Source of the DNA: UBA2645 sp044360285
GTDB lineage: Bacteria > Pseudomonadota > Alphaproteobacteria > Rickettsiales > UBA1997
Direction of reading: 5' to 3'
Assembly: GCA_044360285.1 (NCBI GenBank)
Contig: JBIKKP010000009.1
Coordinates: 1 to 45,498 of the forward strand
DNA length: 45,498 nt
Shown piece after piece: positions 31,204 through 41,222 of the stretch (positions are counted from its first letter, which is position 1; every line of letters begins with the position of its first letter). A program made the position numbers and the translations under genes. Under the pieces are notes generated by a model. The model worked only from the letters and a program-made list of their open reading frames with translations. It was not told the DNA's origin and did no database searches.

Positions 31204-33117
31204 ATGGAACTCTTTCGTAAACTTGGTGAAAATATCTTTTTCAAAATCATTTTGGGCTTTGTTGCTCTAAGCTTCGTATTATTTGGCATCAGTGAATTTA
31301 TTTTTGGAAATCCAAATAATTGGGTGGCAAAAGTTGGCGGCACAACAATTGGTTATAACAGCTTTAATAAGGCTTTACAAAATGATCGCGAGATTATCCA
31401 AGCCAGCTCAAAAGGTGCAGAAGTTGCACAATTTCTAGAATCAGACGAGTTCAAATCAGAAGTTTTGGGGCGCTTGGTCAATAAAATCATGATCGAAAAA
31501 TTGCGCGAAAGACTTGGTGTTGAAGCAAGCAAAAAACTGATTTTTCAAGCCATTGCCAAAAACCATAATTTCAAAAATTCCGCAGGAAAATTTGACCGCG
31601 ATTTATTCAAAAAATTCCTCGCACAAAATCGCCTAACCGAAGAAAGATACATCGAAGAAGTTTCTGGTGAAATTGAGGCAATGATGATAATTCAAACATT
31701 GGCTCTAGTCTCTCCAATCAACGAAGCAGCCGCTTTTGAACTGGAAGATTTAAAACAAGAAAAGCGCCTTGCCGACGTCATTACAATTAGCACAAAAAAT
31801 TTAAAATCTGTTGCAGCGCCAACAAAAGAAGAGATCGCAAAATACTTCGAAAACAACAAAGCAAAATATGTTGCCCCAGAGTTTCGTTCTGCTGCCTACA
31901 TCCAATTTTCTAAACAAGATTTTGCTTCTGAATATAAGGTTTCAAAAGAAGAAATTTTGGCGCAATATCAAGCCAGCAAAGATCAGCTAACCAGACCAGA
32001 AACACGCAATTTTTATCACGTTTTATTCGAGAAAGAAGAAGCGGCGAAAGATTTTTTAGCCCAACTAAATTCAGCCAGCGGCGACAAAAAAGCAGAATTT
32101 GCAAAACTGGCTAAAAGCTTGGCCAAGAAGGACTTAGCGGCAATTTCTCTGAAAAATATCTCGCAAAAAGATTTGCTTCCCGACCTCACGCAAAGCGTTT
32201 TCAAACTGCAGCTAGCACAGCATAGCGAAGTACTCAAAAGCCCGCTTGGCTTCCACATTTTCCTTCTCACCGAAATCAAAGCGCCGCAATTAATTCCGCT
32301 TGCCGAAGTTGAGCAATCAATCAAGTCGCAACTTCTTCAAAGCAAGCACGAGAAGCTTCTGCAAGAAAAAATAAGCGCAATTGATGATCTGCTTTTGACT
32401 TCAAATTCACTTGAAGAAGTGGCAAAAAAATTTGGTCTGAAAGTTTCAAAAAGCATAAAAATTGATGCAGCAAATAAAAATGAAGCTGGCCTTGAAGTTT
32501 TGGAAACAAAGGATTTGAGCGATTTTTCTTCCAATGTTTTCTTGGCAAAAAAAGGTCAAACTTCAAAAATTTTCTACGCAAAAGGTTCTGAAAGTTTTTA
32601 CGCTTTCAAAGTTGAAGAAGTGCAGCAAGCGCGTCAAAAAAATGTCGAAGAAGTTTCGGCGCAAATTGATGCTGAGCTTAGCAAAGAAAATCGCTCAAAA
32701 GCTTTGCGTTTACTAGCTGCAACGATTTCATCTGAAGCTGCCGCAAGCCCAGAAAAATTTACTGAAATTGCGGCAAAAAATGGTCTGAAACTTGAAAGAA
32801 ATCGCGAATTTCCAAAATCATATTTCATCAAATCAGGAGATCGTCAAATTCCTTACCAAAACGCTTTCTTAACCAATCTCTTTAAATTACAGGTTGGTCA
32901 AGTAACCGACTTAGTTCCAGCTGGCGAAGGCGAATTTGTTGTTGGAATTTTGCGCCAAGTAAAACATGGCAAAGCTAGCGAGGCACAGCTTTCAGCTGCT
33001 CGCGAAAGTGCGATGGAAAATTTCAAAACCGAAATTTTGCAGGAATATAACAAAATTCTGCTCGAAGCGAATCCGGTAAAAATTAACGAAAAATTTTTCC
33101 CAAGCAGCGCTAAATAA
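31204..33117 (+). CDS. ppiD: SurA/PpiD-type membrane-anchored peptidyl-prolyl isomerase
   Basis: This periplasmic chaperone of 637 residues has an N-terminal membrane helix (about 13-33), a SurA_N-type region and a central parvulin-type domain (around 240-360, with RNFYHVLFEKEE). It helps fold outer-membrane and secreted proteins. The parvulin domain is divergent, so isomerase activity is uncertain. Its stop overlaps the trpE ATG (TAATG). Confidence 0.88.
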   Translation: MELFRKLGENIFFKIILGFVALSFVLFGISEFIFGNPNNWVAKVGGTTIGYNSFNKALQNDREIIQASSKGAEVAQFLESDEFKSEVLGRLVNKIMIEKLRERLGVEASKKLIFQAIAKNHNFKNSAGKFDRDLFKKFLAQNRLTEERYIEEVSGEIEAMMIIQTLALVSPINEAAAFELEDLKQEKRLADVITISTKNLKSVAAPTKEEIAKYFENNKAKYVAPEFRSAAYIQFSKQDFASEYKVSKEEILAQYQASKDQLTRPETRNFYHVLFEKEEAAKDFLAQLNSASGDKKAEFAKLAKSLAKKDLAAISLKNISQKDLLPDLTQSVFKLQLAQHSEVLKSPLGFHIFLLTEIKAPQLIPLAEVEQSIKSQLLQSKHEKLLQEKISAIDDLLLTSNSLEEVAKKFGLKVSKSIKIDAANKNEAGLEVLETKDLSDFSSNVFLAKKGQTSKIFYAKGSESFYAFKVEEVQQARQKNVEEVSAQIDAELSKENRSKALRLLAATISSEAAASPEKFTEIAAKNGLKLERNREFPKSYFIKSGDRQIPYQNAFLTNLFKLQVGQVTDLVPAGEGEFVVGILRQVKHGKASEAQLSAARESAMENFKTEILQEYNKILLEANPVKINEKFFPSSAK

Positions 33118-34625
33118 TGAGCTTTAATTTTTCGCCAGACGAGTTTGAAAAACGCTTAAAAAAATTTGGCGCGGCCGTTTTATTTAAAAAAATTCCAGCC
33201 GACGTCATCACGCCGCTAGCCGCTTCTATCAAGGTTGCAAAGCACTTTCCAAATAATCACTTTCTGCTCGAATCTGCAGAGAAAGGAAACAACAAAGGAC
33301 GTTTTTCTGTGCTTGGTTTCATGCCAGATTTATCGTGGAAATGCGAAGGTGGAAAATCATTCCTCAACAAGAATTTTGCAAAAAATCCGCAAGATTTCAT
33401 CGAAGAAAAAGGTGAAGTTTTAGAAAATCTTCGCGCCCTAATTCGCGCTTGCCGCATTGAATGGGCTGATCTTGACTACATGGCGCAAGCCTTGCCAGCT
33501 GTGGCCTCGGGAATTTTTGGTTACATAAATTACGACATGGCGCGCTTCATGGAAAAAATTCCAAATCGCGGCCAAAAAGATGAGATTCAAATTCCCGACG
33601 CCATTTTCATCCGCCCACAAATTATCATCGTTTTCGACAATCTTTTTGACTGCGCTTTAATTTGTGCACCGGCGTTTTTGGATCAAAAAGATGCTTCATT
33701 CGAAAAGCTTTCGGCAAAAATTTCACTCGCCGAGAAAATTCTCAGCGAACCGCTTGAAACCTTGCCAATCAAAGCTTCGCCGCATTTTGAATTTTCGTCA
33801 AATTGCAGCAAAGAAAAATACTGTCACATGGTTGAGGCAGCAAAAAAATACATTACCAGCGGCGATATTTTTCAGGTTTTGCCTTCGCAACGCTTCACCT
33901 CAAATTTTGATAAAAACATTCCAGAATTTGCTTTTTATCGCGCACTACGCTCAATCAATCCTTCACCATTTTTATTTTTTCTAAAGTTTGACGATTTTGT
34001 GCTAAGCGGCGCCAGTCCTGAAATCATGACCTCGGTTAAAAATAAAAAAGTGACAATTCGTCCGCTTGCTGGCACCAGAAAAAGAGGCAAAAACGCTAAA
34101 GAAGATAAAGAGATCGCTGCTGAACTTTTGCGCGATGAAAAAGAAATCGCTGAACATTTGATGCTAATTGATCTTGGTCGTCACGACGTTGGACGCGTTG
34201 CCGCGCAAGGCTCTGTCGTCTTAACCGAAAAAATGGTCATCGAACATTACTCGCACGTCATGCATATTTCTTCGAATGTTGAAGGAATTTTGCGCGACGA
34301 CCTTGAAGCGCTCGACGCTTTGATTTCAGGCTTTCCAGCTGGAACAGTCAGCGGTGCTCCAAAAATTCGCGCCATGGAAATTATCGAAGAACTTGAAGAT
34401 ACGAAACGCAGCTTCTACGCCGGCTGCGTTGGCTATTTCGCCAGCAACGGTGATATGGAAAATTGCATCACACTTCGCTCAGCTTTGATAAAAAATGGTA
34501 AAATTTATCTACAATCCGGAGCTGGCGTGGTCTTTGACTCTAAGCCAGAACTTGAACATCAAGAATGCATCAATAAAGCTTACGCGCTGATGCAGGCTTG
34601 CGAAAACATTAAAAACTTTCTTTAA
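33117..34625 (+). CDS. trpE: Anthranilate synthase component I
   Basis: The product makes anthranilate from chorismate, the first tryptophan step. The 502-residue protein has the C-terminal chorismate-binding domain, with blocks such as LAGTRKRG, HLMLIDLGRHDVGRVA and GFPAGTVSGAPKIRAMEII. trpG is not next to it; the amidotransferase must be elsewhere. No leader peptide or attenuator is visible, because the gene overlaps ppiD. Confidence 0.94.
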   Translation: MSFNFSPDEFEKRLKKFGAAVLFKKIPADVITPLAASIKVAKHFPNNHFLLESAEKGNNKGRFSVLGFMPDLSWKCEGGKSFLNKNFAKNPQDFIEEKGEVLENLRALIRACRIEWADLDYMAQALPAVASGIFGYINYDMARFMEKIPNRGQKDEIQIPDAIFIRPQIIIVFDNLFDCALICAPAFLDQKDASFEKLSAKISLAEKILSEPLETLPIKASPHFEFSSNCSKEKYCHMVEAAKKYITSGDIFQVLPSQRFTSNFDKNIPEFAFYRALRSINPSPFLFFLKFDDFVLSGASPEIMTSVKNKKVTIRPLAGTRKRGKNAKEDKEIAAELLRDEKEIAEHLMLIDLGRHDVGRVAAQGSVVLTEKMVIEHYSHVMHISSNVEGILRDDLEALDALISGFPAGTVSGAPKIRAMEIIEELEDTKRSFYAGCVGYFASNGDMENCITLRSALIKNGKIYLQSGAGVVFDSKPELEHQECINKAYALMQACENIKNFL

Positions 34626-34630
34626 AATTC

Positions 34631-35182
34631 ATGAAACTCTTCTCGCTTATCCTTACAGTTTTCTTTGTTTCTTGCTCGCTTAGCCACGCCAAAGCCTTCA
34701 AAATCATGAGCCCGCAACTCAAATATGGCGGAATAATTCCAGAAGTGCATGTCTTTGATGGATTTGGCTGCGAAGGCAAAAACGTTTCGCCACAGCTTGA
34801 TTGGAAAGGCGCGCCAAAAGGCACCAAAAGCTTTGCTCTCACAGTTTATGATCCCGACGCACCAACTGGCAGCGGCTGGTGGCACTGGGTTGTTGTCAAC
34901 ATTCCAGCAAATTTTCGCGAGCTTCCAATTGATTTCGGCGCACAAGATAAATTCTCGCTAAATAACGGGATTCTACAAGTTCGTAATGACTTTGGAGCTT
35001 ACAAATTTGGTGGTCCGTGCCCACCTAAAGGCAGCAAAAAACATCGTTATATTTTCACCATTCACGCGCTGAAAGTTGATAAATTGGATCTCGATAAAAA
35101 TGCCACCGCAGCATTTGCTGGTTTCATGATCAACCAAAACACCATCGCCAAAGCCAACTTCATGTCTTTCTACAAAAGATAG
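34631..35182 (+). CDS. Secreted PEBP/YbhB-family protein
   Basis: This 183-residue protein has a signal peptide (about 1-20) and a phosphatidylethanolamine-binding/Raf-kinase-inhibitor-like domain. The ligand-site segment YDPDAPTGSGWWHWV and the later GGPCPPKGSKKHRY are typical. It follows trpE by 5 bp. Biological role in bacteria is unclear. Confidence 0.9.
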   Translation: MKLFSLILTVFFVSCSLSHAKAFKIMSPQLKYGGIIPEVHVFDGFGCEGKNVSPQLDWKGAPKGTKSFALTVYDPDAPTGSGWWHWVVVNIPANFRELPIDFGAQDKFSLNNGILQVRNDFGAYKFGGPCPPKGSKKHRYIFTIHALKVDKLDLDKNATAAFAGFMINQNTIAKANFMSFYKR

Positions 35183-35261
35183 CTGCACGAACCATCCTAT
35201 CAGAATCGCGCTAACATTTGAATTTTAGAAAACTTTCAAATGTGGCGCGAGCTCCTCATCT

Positions 35262-36176
35262 CTACAAAATTCCCACCAAATTTTGTGCAAAGTTTTTTGC
35301 ATCAAATTCCTGTAAATCTTCCAGCTTTTCACCAAGGCCAATTGCATAAATTGGTTTATTAAATTTCTGCGCCAACGCCACAACAAAACCAGCTCGCGCA
35401 GTGCCATCAAGCTTAGTAATTACAAGCCCGGTGACTCCAATCATCTGATTAAAAACTTCCATTTGTGCATTAGCATTTTGCCCGGTTGTGGCATCTAAGA
35501 TCAGTAAATTTTCGTGCGGCGCTAAAACATCAATTTTCTTCAAAACTGAATTAATTTTTTTCAGCTCATCCATCAGATTTTGTTTGTTTTGTAAGCGCCC
35601 CGCAGTGTCAATTAACAACACATCGAAAGCATTTTTCTTGGCATATTCCAGCGCCTGGTAAGCAACCGCAGCTGGATCTTCGCCGTCTTTTTTTGGCAAA
35701 ATAATTTCCGCCCCGCTTCTTTTTGCCCAAACTTCTAGCTGTTGCGAAGCCGCCGCCCTGAAGGTGTCGCAAGCTGCAATTAAAACTTTTTTCTGCTGAT
35801 TGCGCAGATTTTGAGCGATTTTTCCAATCGTTGTTGTTTTACCTGCGCCATTAACGCCATTAAAAATTATCACTTGCGGCTTATGCACCAAATCAAGCTC
35901 CAGAGCCTTTTGACAAGGTTGTAAAATTTTTACGATTTCGTCGCACAAAAAGTTTTTGATCGCAATTTCATCAACAGATTTTTCGAATTTTTTGCTGCGT
36001 AAATCATCAATAATTTTGCTTGCAAACGTCACGCCAACATCAGCGGCAAGCAGCGTTTCCTCTAGCTGCTCAAGAGTTTCTTCATCGAGTTTTTTATGCG
36101 TAAAAATCTGCGAAATTGCCGCCGAAATTTTGCTTGAACTTTGGGTTAACTTAGACTTGGAAAAAAATTTGAACAT
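35262..36176 (-). CDS. ftsY: Signal recognition particle receptor FtsY
   Basis: This SRP receptor GTPase docks ribosome-nascent chain complexes at the membrane. The 304-residue protein is the NG core with only a short N-terminus: GVNGAGKT (107-114), DTAGRLQ and TKLDGTARAG are present. The long acidic A domain of E. coli FtsY is absent, which is common in alphaproteobacteria. It is 15 bp from the NlpD-like gene. Confidence 0.95.
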   Translation of the reverse strand: MFKFFSKSKLTQSSSKISAAISQIFTHKKLDEETLEQLEETLLAADVGVTFASKIIDDLRSKKFEKSVDEIAIKNFLCDEIVKILQPCQKALELDLVHKPQVIIFNGVNGAGKTTTIGKIAQNLRNQQKKVLIAACDTFRAAASQQLEVWAKRSGAEIILPKKDGEDPAAVAYQALEYAKKNAFDVLLIDTAGRLQNKQNLMDELKKINSVLKKIDVLAPHENLLILDATTGQNANAQMEVFNQMIGVTGLVITKLDGTARAGFVVALAQKFNKPIYAIGLGEKLEDLQEFDAKNFAQNLVGIL

Positions 36177-36191
36177 TGCAGTGGAAGAGTA

Positions 36192-37283
36192 TCAGCTTTT
36201 TAAGTAGTTCTGCGGATTCACCGCGTCACGACCTTTACGCAAACCGAAGTAAAGTTGCGGCGAGCTAACATTTCCAGTCGCCCCCACCAAACCAATCTTC
36301 TCTCCTTTAGAAATTTTTTGCCCACGTCTCACTGCGAATTCTTTTAAGTGTGCGTAAGCAGTGATCCAGCCGCTGGAATGTTTAACGATGACCAAATTTC
36401 CATAACCGCGCAACTCGTTGCCAACATAAGCCACAACACCTTCTTGCGCAGCCTTAACCGCCTCACCGTCTTTGGCCTTGATGTTGATTCCATCATTGTA
36501 AAGCCCACCATTTTTTGGCCCAAATTTTGAAATGACTTCGCCTTTAATTGGCCAAGAAAAATGACTGAATTGTTGTGAAATTTTTTCAGAAATAGTTGCC
36601 TTGATGCCAGGATTTTCGCTTACTTGCGCCACTTGAGCTTCCCCAGGTTTTTTTGACGCATCAGGTGAAACCAATTGATAAGATGGTTTTTTTACATCTG
36701 CCGATTTCGAAACTAAAATCTTTTGCCCAGCCTTAATTGAGTAAGGCTCGTGCAAGTTATTAATTTCAATCAAGCCATCAATTTTGACGCCATATTGACG
36801 CGAAATTGCGTAGAGCGTTTCTCCTTCTTTGACCTGGTGATAATTGCGCTGCAGCTGAGGAATTGCTAGCTTCTGACCTGTTTTTAACGTATAAGGCGCA
36901 GATAAATTATTTTGCTCAATTAAGTCGCGCAAATTTACACCATTTTGGCGCGAGATGCTAAACAAAGTGTCGCCAGCGGCAACGGTGATTTGTTGCGCAG
37001 AGGTTTTTTCAGCAACTTGTTCTCCGGCTTTTTTATTTGAATCATCTAGGAATTTTACTTGTGACTTGCTGCTTGAAAGATCCTCTTCTTTGACCTCGCC
37101 ATCATTTTTATCATCATCTTGATTTTTCATCGAACTGGCGAAAACCCTGTATTTCTTCTCAGAAAATTGTGAATTTCGACTGTAAGTTTTACGCGAATTA
37201 TCAACGATTTCGATTTGTTTTTGCCGACAAGAAAAGGCAAAAAACACCAGAAAAATCGCCAAAATCTTGAATGAAAATTTCAT
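36192..37283 (-). CDS. nlpD: NlpD/EnvC-type LysM lipoprotein with M23 domain
   Basis: This 363-residue protein begins with a lipoprotein signal (lipobox FAFSC, Cys19). Two LysM domains follow at about 97-145 and 150-195 (GDTLFSISRQNGV and GETLYAISRQYGV). A C-terminal M23/LytM domain has YAHL, but HxLH-type and first His ligands are replaced (LYNDGIN, QLYFGLR). It is therefore probably a catalytically inactive amidase activator, as in NlpD. Confidence 0.88.
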   Translation of the reverse strand: MKFSFKILAIFLVFFAFSCRQKQIEIVDNSRKTYSRNSQFSEKKYRVFASSMKNQDDDKNDGEVKEEDLSSSKSQVKFLDDSNKKAGEQVAEKTSAQQITVAAGDTLFSISRQNGVNLRDLIEQNNLSAPYTLKTGQKLAIPQLQRNYHQVKEGETLYAISRQYGVKIDGLIEINNLHEPYSIKAGQKILVSKSADVKKPSYQLVSPDASKKPGEAQVAQVSENPGIKATISEKISQQFSHFSWPIKGEVISKFGPKNGGLYNDGINIKAKDGEAVKAAQEGVVAYVGNELRGYGNLVIVKHSSGWITAYAHLKEFAVRRGQKISKGEKIGLVGATGNVSSPQLYFGLRKGRDAVNPQNYLKS

Positions 37284-37358
37284 TTTCTAAAAAATTAGAA
37301 TAGGGCAAAGAGCAGCTTGCATCAACGCTGCATCGATTAACAAATTAACAAAATTTTA

Positions 37359-38168
37359 ATGCAATTTTTTTCTCAGCTCGACCCAACATCACAAACTTTT
37401 TTAGTCGCAATTTTTGCATTAATTTTTGGCAGCTTCGCCTCTCTACTCAGCCGCCGACTTGCCACCAACGAGCCAATTATTTTTGCCCGCTCGAAATGCC
37501 CAAGCTGCAACAAAGCGCTGCGGGTTTTTAATCTGATTCCAATTTTTTCTTGGCTGCTGCAACGCGGAAAATGCAGCAACTGTCATGCAAAAATTTCGCT
37601 ACGTTATCCGTTAATTGAGTTAGTTTTTCTGCTGAGTTTTTTAGCGATCTTTTTTGCCGATGGCCGCCAAATCAATGCGCAGACACTACTTCATTTTGCC
37701 ATTGCTTCCGTAATGCTGGTAATGTGCATCACTGATCTTGAGCATTATTTTATCCCCAAAAAGCTGCAATATGCCTTGGCAATTTTTACAACAATTTTGC
37801 TTTTGCTTAAAGGCGGAGCGCCACTTGTTTTGCACAATATCCCTTCCGCTTTTCTTTATTGCGGCTTTGGCCTAGGGCTTCTAGCGCTTTTTCGTTTCGC
37901 TGCAAAAGTTGAGGCAATTGGCATTGATGACATCGAGTTTTTCTTCGTCGCTGGACTTTTACTTGGCACCAACAACTTCCTCAATTTTATGTTTTTGAGT
38001 GGATTTTTTGGATTAGTTTTTGGCAGTTTTTGGCAAAAAATAATGAGCGAAAAAACCTTTCCCTTCGCTCCATCAATATGTCTTGCAGCCATGATTTGCC
38101 TGCTTTTTGATGGCAAATTCAAACTAGTTGATGTGATGGGATCGCTGCTATTTTTGCAGACTTTCTAA
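37359..38168 (+). CDS. pilD: Type IV prepilin peptidase/methyltransferase
   Basis: This membrane aspartic protease cuts prepilin leaders and methylates the new N-terminus. The 269-residue protein has the zinc cysteine pairs C47/C50 and C72/C75, catalytic Asp126 in TDLEHYFIP and Asp191 in GIDDIE. Its likely substrate in this window is the pilin-like protein at 19696-22050. Its 3' end overlaps the convergent recO end by about 21 bp. Confidence 0.94.
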   Translation: MQFFSQLDPTSQTFLVAIFALIFGSFASLLSRRLATNEPIIFARSKCPSCNKALRVFNLIPIFSWLLQRGKCSNCHAKISLRYPLIELVFLLSFLAIFFADGRQINAQTLLHFAIASVMLVMCITDLEHYFIPKKLQYALAIFTTILLLLKGGAPLVLHNIPSAFLYCGFGLGLLALFRFAAKVEAIGIDDIEFFFVAGLLLGTNNFLNFMFLSGFFGLVFGSFWQKIMSEKTFPFAPSICLAAMICLLFDGKFKLVDVMGSLLFLQTF

Positions 38169-38894
38169 CAAAAATGCGCGGTGAAAAAGCTGGTTCTGAT
38201 TTTTGATAAAAGCGTCATCACCAAATAAAAATTTCTGCAAAAAATATCCGCTGAGCTTCAGCCCTTCAGTCAAGCAAGACCTGCTTCCAACAGCATTTTC
38301 ATCAAGTAAAAATTTTGGTAATTTCAGTAATTTATTTTCGTGCTCTTTACCAATTTCAAAAGAAACCGCACGCGCAGATTTTGGTGAAACAAAAGCTAGA
38401 TTGGACGTAGAGCCACTAACTACACAGCTTGAGAGGTCGATCTCATAACCAAGTTGTTTCAAAATTTCGAGTTCAAGTTTGACGTAGGAAGCTAAAAAAT
38501 TTTCCTGCGATTTTTTTTCATCAGACATTTCTTCCAAAAAATTCTGCAATTTTTCGAATAAAATTTCATGCGCTTCACGTTCTAAAAAACAGCTATCAAT
38601 TATTGAAAACAGTGAGTTGGTGCAGCTTAACTTTAACTTATCAAACATGAATTTTGCGCAATAGCTGCGCGCTAAATCACAAGCAGAAAAACTGCCCAGA
38701 TTTTCTTCAAGGCGGGCATGAAATTCGAAAGAAATTAAATTGCCGATTTGAAAAATTACCCGCGCTTTGCTTGATTTTACTGATCTGGCGAAGCCACGAT
38801 AAATTCCATGTTCGCGCGAAAAAACTTTAACTATCGCCGCATTTTCGCCGTATTTTTTGATGCCAATAATTATGCCTTCGTCGCAAAATTTCAT
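38148..38894 (-). CDS. recO: DNA repair protein RecO
   Basis: RecO helps load RecA with RecF/RecR at gaps. This 248-residue protein has the N-terminal OB fold (CDEGIIIGIKKYGENAAIV and IYRGFARSVKSSKAR) and a helical C-terminal part. Usual zinc cysteines are not evident. Its start overlaps the miaA stop by 1 bp, and it is the last gene of a coupled recO-miaA-rluD-tsaE run. Confidence 0.9.
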   Translation of the reverse strand: MKFCDEGIIIGIKKYGENAAIVKVFSREHGIYRGFARSVKSSKARVIFQIGNLISFEFHARLEENLGSFSACDLARSYCAKFMFDKLKLSCTNSLFSIIDSCFLEREAHEILFEKLQNFLEEMSDEKKSQENFLASYVKLELEILKQLGYEIDLSSCVVSGSTSNLAFVSPKSARAVSFEIGKEHENKLLKLPKFLLDENAVGSRSCLTEGLKLSGYFLQKFLFGDDAFIKNQNQLFHRAFLLESLQK

Positions 38895-39793
38895 TATTTG
38901 CTTGCGTTTTTTAAGAATTCTAAAGCCGCGCTTGAGCCTTCAAACACGTGCTTTTGTGGCAATTGGTTGCGAAACCAAGTAAGTTGCCTTTTGGCATAAT
39001 TTCGCGTTTTTTGTGTGGCAATTTTTATCATCTCTTCGCGCGAAATTCTCTCAAAAATAAAGTCGCAAATTTCATAAAATCCAAGGGTTTTAGTGATTTG
39101 CTTATCATCTGTCACCCCTTGATCCATGAGGGCTTGCACCTCATTGATCGCACCAAATTCAAGCATTTTTTCAAAACGCGAATTGCAATTTTCATAAAGT
39201 TTTTCGCGCGGCAAATCGAGATGCAAATGCAAGAAGTTCGCTTCCGGAAAAATTTTTTCCACGCACTGATTTTGCCAAAAAGAAATTGGTTTTTTTGTTT
39301 GAATCAAAACCTCGTAAGCCCGCAGCAGCCTGTGCTTGTCAGGTATCTTTCCTTCACCCATTTCAATTAATTTTTGCTGAAATTTTTCATGGCCAATTGC
39401 CTCGTAAAGCGTTGCAGCACCAAGGCGAATATCTTCTTCGATTTGGGGAATTGGCGAAATTCCATCGATTAATTTCGAAATATACATGCCACTTCCGCCA
39501 ACAATTACCGGCAATTTCTTTTGTGCCATAACTTGCTCAACCGTTGATTTTACAAGCTGCAGCCACATTGCAACTGACGAACTTTCATCCCACTTAAGCA
39601 GCGAATATAAAAAATGCGGCGCAATTTTTTTCTCATCCTCACTTGGCTGCGCCGATAGAATTGGCAAGCCTTCATAGATTTGTAGCGAGTCGGCGTTGAT
39701 GATTGCAACATCTTGCAGAGCCGCCAGCTGCAAGGCAAGCTGCGATTTTCCTGAAGAGGTTGCTCCTGAAATTACGAAGATTTTTTCAGACAT
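38894..39793 (-). CDS. miaA: tRNA dimethylallyltransferase
   Basis: The product adds dimethylallyl to A37 of tRNAs that read UNN codons, such as the tRNA-Tyr here. The 299-residue protein has the P-loop GATSSGKS (10-17), INADSLQIYEGLPILSAQPS and VGGSGMY. It overlaps the rluD 3' end by 22 bp. Confidence 0.95.
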   Translation of the reverse strand: MSEKIFVISGATSSGKSQLALQLAALQDVAIINADSLQIYEGLPILSAQPSEDEKKIAPHFLYSLLKWDESSSVAMWLQLVKSTVEQVMAQKKLPVIVGGSGMYISKLIDGISPIPQIEEDIRLGAATLYEAIGHEKFQQKLIEMGEGKIPDKHRLLRAYEVLIQTKKPISFWQNQCVEKIFPEANFLHLHLDLPREKLYENCNSRFEKMLEFGAINEVQALMDQGVTDDKQITKTLGFYEICDFIFERISREEMIKIATQKTRNYAKRQLTWFRNQLPQKHVFEGSSAALEFLKNASK

Positions 39794-40755
39794 TTTTGCA
39801 AATTTTTGAGGTCATCTGGAAGTGCAATTTCAAAGCTCATTTCTTCATTGCTGCGCGGATGCGAAAAGGCAATTTTGTAGGAGTGCAGCGCCTGTCTGCC
39901 AAATTCTTCGATGCAGTTTTTCACTTCCAAATCAAGATTTTTTGGCAGCATTTTTTTGCAAGAATTATACAAAACATCGCCAATCAGCGAGTGTTTTTGC
40001 GATTCCAAATGCACACGAATTTGATGCGTACGACCAGTGTCGAGGCGGCATTCCACAAGGCTTGCGAAGCCTTCCAAGAAAACTTCTTTCGTCTCGTAAT
40101 TAGTGACGGCGTTACGTCCCAAAGTTTTTGAAACGCGCATTTTTAGGCGATTGACTCGTGAGCGCACAACATTCTTGTCAATGCGCCCTGCTCTAGGGTT
40201 CATGATGCCATAAATGAAGGCCAGATAGGTTCTTTTTATCTCACGATCTTTCAATTTTTGGCTGAGGATTTGGTGCGTAAAATCATTCTTGGCAACCAGC
40301 ATCAACCCGCTGGTGTCCTTGTCTAAACGATGCACAATGCCCGGGCGAAATTCACCACTAACTTGCGATAATTTATGTTGGTGCGTGAATAAAAGTGCAT
40401 TCACCAAAGTGTCGTCTTGATTGCCTGAACCTGGATGAACAGTGAGCCCGGCCGGCTTGTTGATCACCAACAAATCGTTATCTTCAAAAATAATTTCGAA
40501 GGGAATTTCTTTAGCTTGCAGCCCTAAAGGCTTTGGTGCGGGCAAAGTTACAAAAAACTTTTCACCAATTTTTATTTTATAGGCAGGGCTTGTGAAGACT
40601 TGCCCTGCCTGGTTTAAGACGTGTTTTTCTTCAATGATATTTTGGATTTTGCTTCGCGTAATTTCTGATTTTATCACCAAAAATTTTTCTGTTAAAAACT
40701 TATCTAACCTTACTCCCGCATCATTTTGCGTCACTTCAAATTCAAATTTATTCAT
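39772..40755 (-). CDS. rluD: RluD-type rRNA pseudouridine synthase
   Basis: The product converts uridines of 23S rRNA (helix 69 in RluD) into pseudouridine. The 327-residue protein has an N-terminal S4 domain and the RluA-type catalytic motif HRLDKDTSGLM, whose Asp is catalytic, then GRTHQIRVH. RluA or RluC specificity cannot be excluded. It overlaps tsaE by 8 bp. Confidence 0.92.
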   Translation of the reverse strand: MNKFEFEVTQNDAGVRLDKFLTEKFLVIKSEITRSKIQNIIEEKHVLNQAGQVFTSPAYKIKIGEKFFVTLPAPKPLGLQAKEIPFEIIFEDNDLLVINKPAGLTVHPGSGNQDDTLVNALLFTHQHKLSQVSGEFRPGIVHRLDKDTSGLMLVAKNDFTHQILSQKLKDREIKRTYLAFIYGIMNPRAGRIDKNVVRSRVNRLKMRVSKTLGRNAVTNYETKEVFLEGFASLVECRLDTGRTHQIRVHLESQKHSLIGDVLYNSCKKMLPKNLDLEVKNCIEEFGRQALHSYKIAFSHPRSNEEMSFEIALPDDLKNLQKCLKKSS

Positions 40756-41188
40756 CAGTTAAAAGTTTTTTAATTATTATTTCGCGCGCTTCTTCTCCAT
40801 TTTGGGCGCTAGTTTTGATCTCAATTTTTAGCGAATTTTTTGGTAAAAAATCCGCAGCAATTTCTGGCCATTCAATCAAAGAAATTCCGCTTTTTAAAGC
40901 ATCGAAGAAGCCAATGTTTTCAAGCTCTGCTGGAGATTTCAGTCGATATAAATCGAAGTGAAAAACTTCGCCCTTTTTTGTGTCGTAGGAATAAACCAAA
41001 TTGAAAGTTGGGCTGAGAATTTCTGAGCAATTTTCTTGCAGAGAATTAATAAAACTTTTGGCAAAAAAAGTTTTGCCAGCACCCAAAGTTCCCTGCAAAC
41101 AAACCACTTCACCAACTTGCGTTGAAGCCGCAATTTCTCTGGCTAGAGCGGCCATTTCTTCTTTTGATTTTATGAGAATTTTTTTCAT
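40748..41188 (-). CDS. tsaE: tRNA t6A biosynthesis ATPase TsaE
   Basis: This partner of TsaD/TsaB makes t6A37 in ANN-reading tRNAs such as tRNA-Met. From 41188 the protein has 146 residues. The Walker A is GTLGAGKT (33-40), and ends of the fold include FNLVYSY and HFDLYRL. The start at 41188 avoids 21 extra residues (from 41251) that would overlap the DUF4143 ATPase gene. Confidence 0.94.
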   Translation of the reverse strand: MKKILIKSKEEMAALAREIAASTQVGEVVCLQGTLGAGKTFFAKSFINSLQENCSEILSPTFNLVYSYDTKKGEVFHFDLYRLKSPAELENIGFFDALKSGISLIEWPEIAADFLPKNSLKIEIKTSAQNGEEAREIIIKKLLTDE

Positions 41189-41222
41189 ATTAATTTCTGA
41201 TGAACTGGACCTTTTACCAATG

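Noticed and set aside
33000..33117. Tryptophan attenuator or leader before trpE
   Set aside because: trpE overlaps the ppiD stop codon, and no Trp-rich leader peptide or terminator pair is present.
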